From NCBI GenBank assembly GCA_016210295.1, contig JACQUM010000095.1, positions 1 through 8,680 on the forward strand: a stretch of 8,680 nt of DNA, given 5' to 3'. The notes beneath the pieces are model-generated. The model saw only the letters and a list, made by a program, of their open reading frames with translations. It had not been told where the DNA came from and did not search any database. Origin of the DNA: Chloroflexota bacterium. GTDB taxonomy: Bacteria > Chloroflexota > Dehalococcoidia > UBA6926 > JACQUM01. The position numbers and the translations under genes were made by a program. Shown here one piece after another: positions 6,935-8,680 of this stretch; position 1 is the stretch's first letter, and each line of letters opens with the position of its first letter.

Positions 6935-7420
6935 ATGATCAAGGTTCTGATGCCGGTAGATGGCTCGGACCACGATGAGAAGACGGCCCGGTTCCTGGGC
7001 CGCCTCTGGCGGGGGACTCCTCTCGTCCAGGGCGTCCCGCCGGTGGAAGTCGTCGTCGTCCACGTGGCGCACCACCATGTGCCGGCGCCGTACGTTCCCG
7101 TGACCCCGGACATGGGGGCCTACGTCGACATCGCCGCCGCACGAGTGGACACCAAGAGCCTGGATGAGCAGGCCCAGGCGGAGGCCGAGGCCATCGTCAA
7201 GCGGGCCGTGGAGCTTCTCCAGGCCGAGGGGCTGCCTGCTCGATCGGAGATAGCCTGGGGGAGCCCGTGGCAGACTATCCTCCGCCTGTCCGAGGAGGGT
7301 GGCTACGAGCTGATCGCCATGGGCAGCCGAGGAGCTGGACAGGTGGCTGGGCTAATCCTGGGGAGCGTCAGCGACCGCGTCGCCCACCGCTCCAAGGTCC
7401 CGGTGGTCATCGTCCACTGA
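6935..7420 (+). CDS. Universal stress protein, UspA family
   Basis: A single-domain cytoplasmic Usp fold of 161 residues. It opens with the family strand MIKVLMPVDGSD (1-12), where the Asp after the first strand contacts ATP in ATP-binding members. It ends with the full nucleotide-binding signature G-2x-G-9x-G-S: GSRG at 130-133, then GS at 143-144, followed by SKVPVVIVH. This predicts the ATP-binding subclass. An unusual His-rich segment, HVAHHHVPAPY (43-53), follows the second strand and could bind metal. The start has AAGGGGG about five bases upstream. Usp proteins respond to starvation and other stresses; partners are not shown here. The divergent membrane sensor-like gene suggests shared regulation, which is inference. 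Confidence 0.94.
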   Translation: MIKVLMPVDGSDHDEKTARFLGRLWRGTPLVQGVPPVEVVVVHVAHHHVPAPYVPVTPDMGAYVDIAAARVDTKSLDEQAQAEAEAIVKRAVELLQAEGLPARSEIAWGSPWQTILRLSEEGGYELIAMGSRGAGQVAGLILGSVSDRVAHRSKVPVVIVH

Positions 7421-7536
7421 TCCACGCCCTCTCCTGAACCCACTCCCCCCGCGTTGAGCGTCCGAAGACCGGTCGCCGAGGCCGTGGGGGGACCAAGGGA
7501 GGAGGGCGTTGCACGAAAATACCGAAGACGGGGAGT

Positions 7537-7624
7537 GCAGAGGGGCATAGCCCCTCTGCCAGGGGCACGGGGGTGTCCCCCGAATCTCTCTTTATCACCC
7601 CCTTCCTGGCCAGGAAGGGGGTGA
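7537..7624. repeat. Composite intergenic element of three consecutive hairpins
   Basis: Three perfect inverted repeats sit end to end. The first has arms GCAGAGGGGC (7537-7546) and GCCCCTCTGC (7550-7559) around ATA. The second has arms CGGGGG (7568-7573) and CCCCCG (7577-7582) around TGT. The third is a loopless 30-bp palindrome with 15-bp arms meeting at 7609/7610 (left arm TCACCCCCTTCCTGG). There is no transposase frame or T-tract. The organisation fits a dispersed intergenic repeat or MITE/REP-like element; copy number in the genome is unknown. Confidence 0.65.
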
Positions 7625-7700
7625 GGGGGATGGTCGAAACGACTATTGGGAGAAGGGGTTTGTGTACAAAGTTGGGGGAGGGGCATGGCTTGGTCGTGCA

Positions 7701-7841
7701 TCAGGGGCCTGTGGACTCGCCGGAGAAGGCGGTGAGGCCGCCATTGTAGGCGAGGACAGGGCACTTGACATGCAGGCAAGCATCCCCTATGATGGCACAA
7801 TAGTATAGTCCCTGGTGTCCGCTAGCAATGGCGCACTCCAG
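7701..7841 (-). pseudogene. Start-less Cys-rich reading frame, possible gene remnant
   Basis: On the minus strand a frame runs to a TGA at 7701-7703 with a plausible protein-like sequence. It includes LECAIASGHQGLYYCAII, then GDACLHVKCPVLAYNGG, and ends FSGESTGP. It has a regular Cys spacing, and its second half has the C/G-ending codons typical of this genome. No in-frame ATG, GTG or TTG exists before the frame closes upstream near the NYN start. It may be the 3' remnant of a gene, or chance. It overlaps the plus-strand NYN promoter and leader. No family recognised. Confidence 0.25.
7765..7793 (+). promoter_or_regulatory. Strong sigma-70 promoter of the NYN gene
   Basis: TTGACA (7765-7770) matches the -35 consensus exactly, and TATGAT (7788-7793) matches the -10 at 5 of 6 positions, with the ideal 17-bp spacer. 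Transcription should start near 7800, about 107 bases before the ATG at 7907. This is the best promoter match in the window. Confidence 0.75.
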
Positions 7842-7842
7842 G
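7811..7842 (+). promoter_or_regulatory. Leader stem-loop 1 of the NYN transcript
   Basis: Bases 7811-7822 pair with 7831-7842 in a 12-position stem with two internal mismatches (T7816/T7837 and C7819/C7834) and an 8-base loop. It lies just after the predicted transcription start and before the stronger hairpin at 7857-7889. Confidence 0.4.
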
Positions 7843-7856
7843 TTAGTATTCGAGGT

Positions 7857-7889
7857 AAAGGCGGGATAGGGAACCCTATCCCGCCTTTT
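7857..7889 (+). promoter_or_regulatory. Terminator-like hairpin directly before the NYN ribosome binding site
   Basis: Arms of 15 bp, AAAGGCGGGATAGGG (7857-7871) and its exact complement (7874-7888), meet across two A. The 3' arm ends in TTTT (7886-7889). It lies downstream of the promoter at 7765 and eight bases before AGGAGG (7897-7902), so it is inside the NYN leader. It may be an attenuator, a processed or stabilising 5' structure, or the terminator of a roughly 90-nt small RNA. The T-tract is short, so termination would be partial at best. Confidence 0.6.
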
Positions 7890-7906
7890 GCGTCCCAGGA
7901 GGGGCT

Positions 7907-8476
7907 ATGCCAAACAGAGTCGCAATCTTCATAGATGGAGCGTACTTGGATCACGTCCTTAGAGAGGAATTCCACGATGCCCGTATTGACTACGCTGCGT
8001 TCTCTAAGCAACTCGCAGGCGAGTCTGACATCCTCCGCACACACTACTATCACTGTTTGCCATATCAAGGGAATCCCCCAACACAGGAGGAGAGTGAGAG
8101 GTATGCCGCTCAGCGGAGCTTCTACACTGCGTTGGAACGGAATCCTCGATTCACTGTGCGGCTTGGCCGATTGGCCTACCGCGGACTAGACGAAAGCGGA
8201 CGCCCCAAGTTTGAACAGAAAAGGGTAGATATTTTGCTCGGAGTAGACTTGGTTCAGTTAGCTGCTAAGCAAGCTATCCAAGAAGCTATTCTTGTAGCTG
8301 GAGACAGTGACTTCATTCCTGCGGTGCTCGCTGCGAAGTCTGAAGGAGTTCTGATGAGGCTCATTCATGGAGCCACGCCACATTCTGATCTTTGGAAAAC
8401 AGCCGACGAGCGTACGCAGATTACCCAAACTTTCATTGACTCCGTGCGCCGCCAACCTCGCCTTACTCCAAATTAG
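7907..8476 (+). CDS. NYN-domain (PIN-like, LabA/DUF88-type) nuclease
   Basis: A 189-residue single-domain protein of the NYN family, PIN-like folds that use clustered aspartates and Mg2+ to cleave RNA. Asp10 in VAIFIDGAYLD, Asp108 and Asp114 in KRVDILLGVDLV, and Asp133 and Asp135 in ILVAGDSDFIPAV give the expected acidic site; YYHCLPYQGN (47-56) is the usual second strand. The domain is complete and there is no RNA-binding or OST-HTH extension. The start follows AGGAGG four bases upstream. Codons ending in A or T (gta, gct, agt, cca) are visibly more frequent than in the recA-rny block, suggesting acquisition by transfer. It has its own strong promoter and a structured leader. Family members act in RNA turnover and some sit in defence or mobile loci; its target here is unknown. 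Confidence 0.9.
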   Translation: MPNRVAIFIDGAYLDHVLREEFHDARIDYAAFSKQLAGESDILRTHYYHCLPYQGNPPTQEESERYAAQRSFYTALERNPRFTVRLGRLAYRGLDESGRPKFEQKRVDILLGVDLVQLAAKQAIQEAILVAGDSDFIPAVLAAKSEGVLMRLIHGATPHSDLWKTADERTQITQTFIDSVRRQPRLTPN

Positions 8477-8589
8477 GATACTACCGACGGAGGGCCTCGC
8501 CTTGTGTCTCCTACCTGCTCGGAGTATGATGGACGCATCGTTGCGCAAATGACGTATTGGCCGTTCCTTCCTCTAGATAGTCATTCCCT

Positions 8590-8609
8590 TGTCCCGACGC
8601 GTCGGGACA
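8590..8609. repeat. 20-bp perfect palindrome before the last gene
   Basis: TGTCCCGACG (8590-8599) is followed immediately by its exact reverse complement (8600-8609). It ends seven bases before the first possible start codon at 8617, in the 140-bp gap after the NYN gene. No T-tract follows, so an operator or an mRNA structure near the ribosome binding site is more likely than a terminator. Confidence 0.6.
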
Positions 8610-8616
8610 CTGAGAG

Positions 8617-8680
8617 ATGCGTATGAAGCTCCTCAAGTATTCCCGCTGGGATAACACTCAGAACCCCTTCGACCTGAGCC
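8617..8680 (+). CDS. N-terminus of a probable VWA-domain (ChlD-like) protein, cut by window end
   Basis: An open frame starts at ATG 8617, or more likely at ATG 8623, which has GAGAG six bases upstream, and runs off the window. The visible residues from 8623 are MKLLKYSRWDNTQNPFDLS. The pattern YSRWDxTQxPFDL resembles the N-terminus of bacterial von Willebrand factor A-domain proteins often encoded beside an AAA ATPase. That is recalled from family experience; with fewer than 25 residues the product is not secure. The palindrome at 8590-8609 lies just upstream. Confidence 0.5.
   Translation, partial: MRMKLLKYSRWDNTQNPFDLS

Larger units (their letters stand above)
7421..7906. other. 486-bp structured intergenic region, uspA to NYN gene
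   Basis: No intact protein gene is visible. In order it holds a C6/G6 stem (7445-7453 with 7483-7491, no T-tract), the three-hairpin composite repeat (7537-7624), a small GTCG-AAA-CGAC hairpin (7633-7643), a start-less minus-strand reading frame ending at 7703, a near-consensus promoter (7765-7793), and two leader stem-loops (7811-7842 and 7857-7889). The density of structure is much higher than in the other gaps of the window. Confidence 0.6.

Noticed and set aside
7445..7491. C6/G6 stem after uspA as an intrinsic terminator
   Set aside because: The loop is long (29 bases) and no T-tract follows.
7407..7800. Minus-strand open frames across the three-hairpin element
   Set aside because: They read through palindromes, and the product is low-complexity with no motifs.
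1..8680. CRISPR array, insertion sequence or phage system
   Set aside because: No regularly spaced repeats, transposase, integrase or phage structural motifs are visible on either strand.

Overview
The window is a GC-rich bacterial chromosome segment, probably from Chloroflexota (Dehalococcoidia-like). That placement is an inference from the RecA and RNase Y sequence character, the recA-rny-PHP gene order and the GC-rich intergenic hairpins; no marker here settles it. I see no CRISPR array, transposase, integrase or phage gene.

Positions 1-5739 form a plus-strand housekeeping block. It starts with the 3' part of a glutamine-dependent NAD+ synthetase (nadE). Next is recA, with its own candidate promoter and a strong intrinsic terminator. 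Then come RNase Y (rny), a PHP-family phosphoesterase starting 29 bp after rny, and a small membrane protein with an N-terminal B-box-like zinc-binding module. rny and the PHP protein look like one transcription unit joining mRNA decay with nucleotide or oligonucleotide turnover. A tRNA-Gly(CCC) gene follows at 5826-5900.

Positions 5919-7420 hold a divergent pair: a minus-strand four-helix membrane protein with a coiled-coil tail that resembles a sensor-kinase input module without a kinase, and a plus-strand UspA-type stress protein. They share a 317-bp intergenic region with an AT-rich promoter patch and some dyad structure.

Positions 7421-8680 look accessory. A 486-bp intergenic region carries a composite element of three consecutive hairpins (7537-7624), a start-less minus-strand reading frame ending at 7703, and a near-consensus sigma-70 promoter (7765-7793). 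That promoter drives a roughly 105-nt leader with two stem-loops. The second stem-loop looks like a terminator and lies immediately before the ribosome binding site of a NYN-domain (PIN-like) nuclease whose codon usage is visibly less GC-rich than its neighbours. A 20-bp perfect palindrome sits just before a gene cut off by the window end, whose N-terminus resembles VWA-domain (ChlD-like) proteins.

The best candidate for something undescribed is the NYN nuclease with its attenuator-like leader next to a structured repeat. The rest of the window is ordinary.
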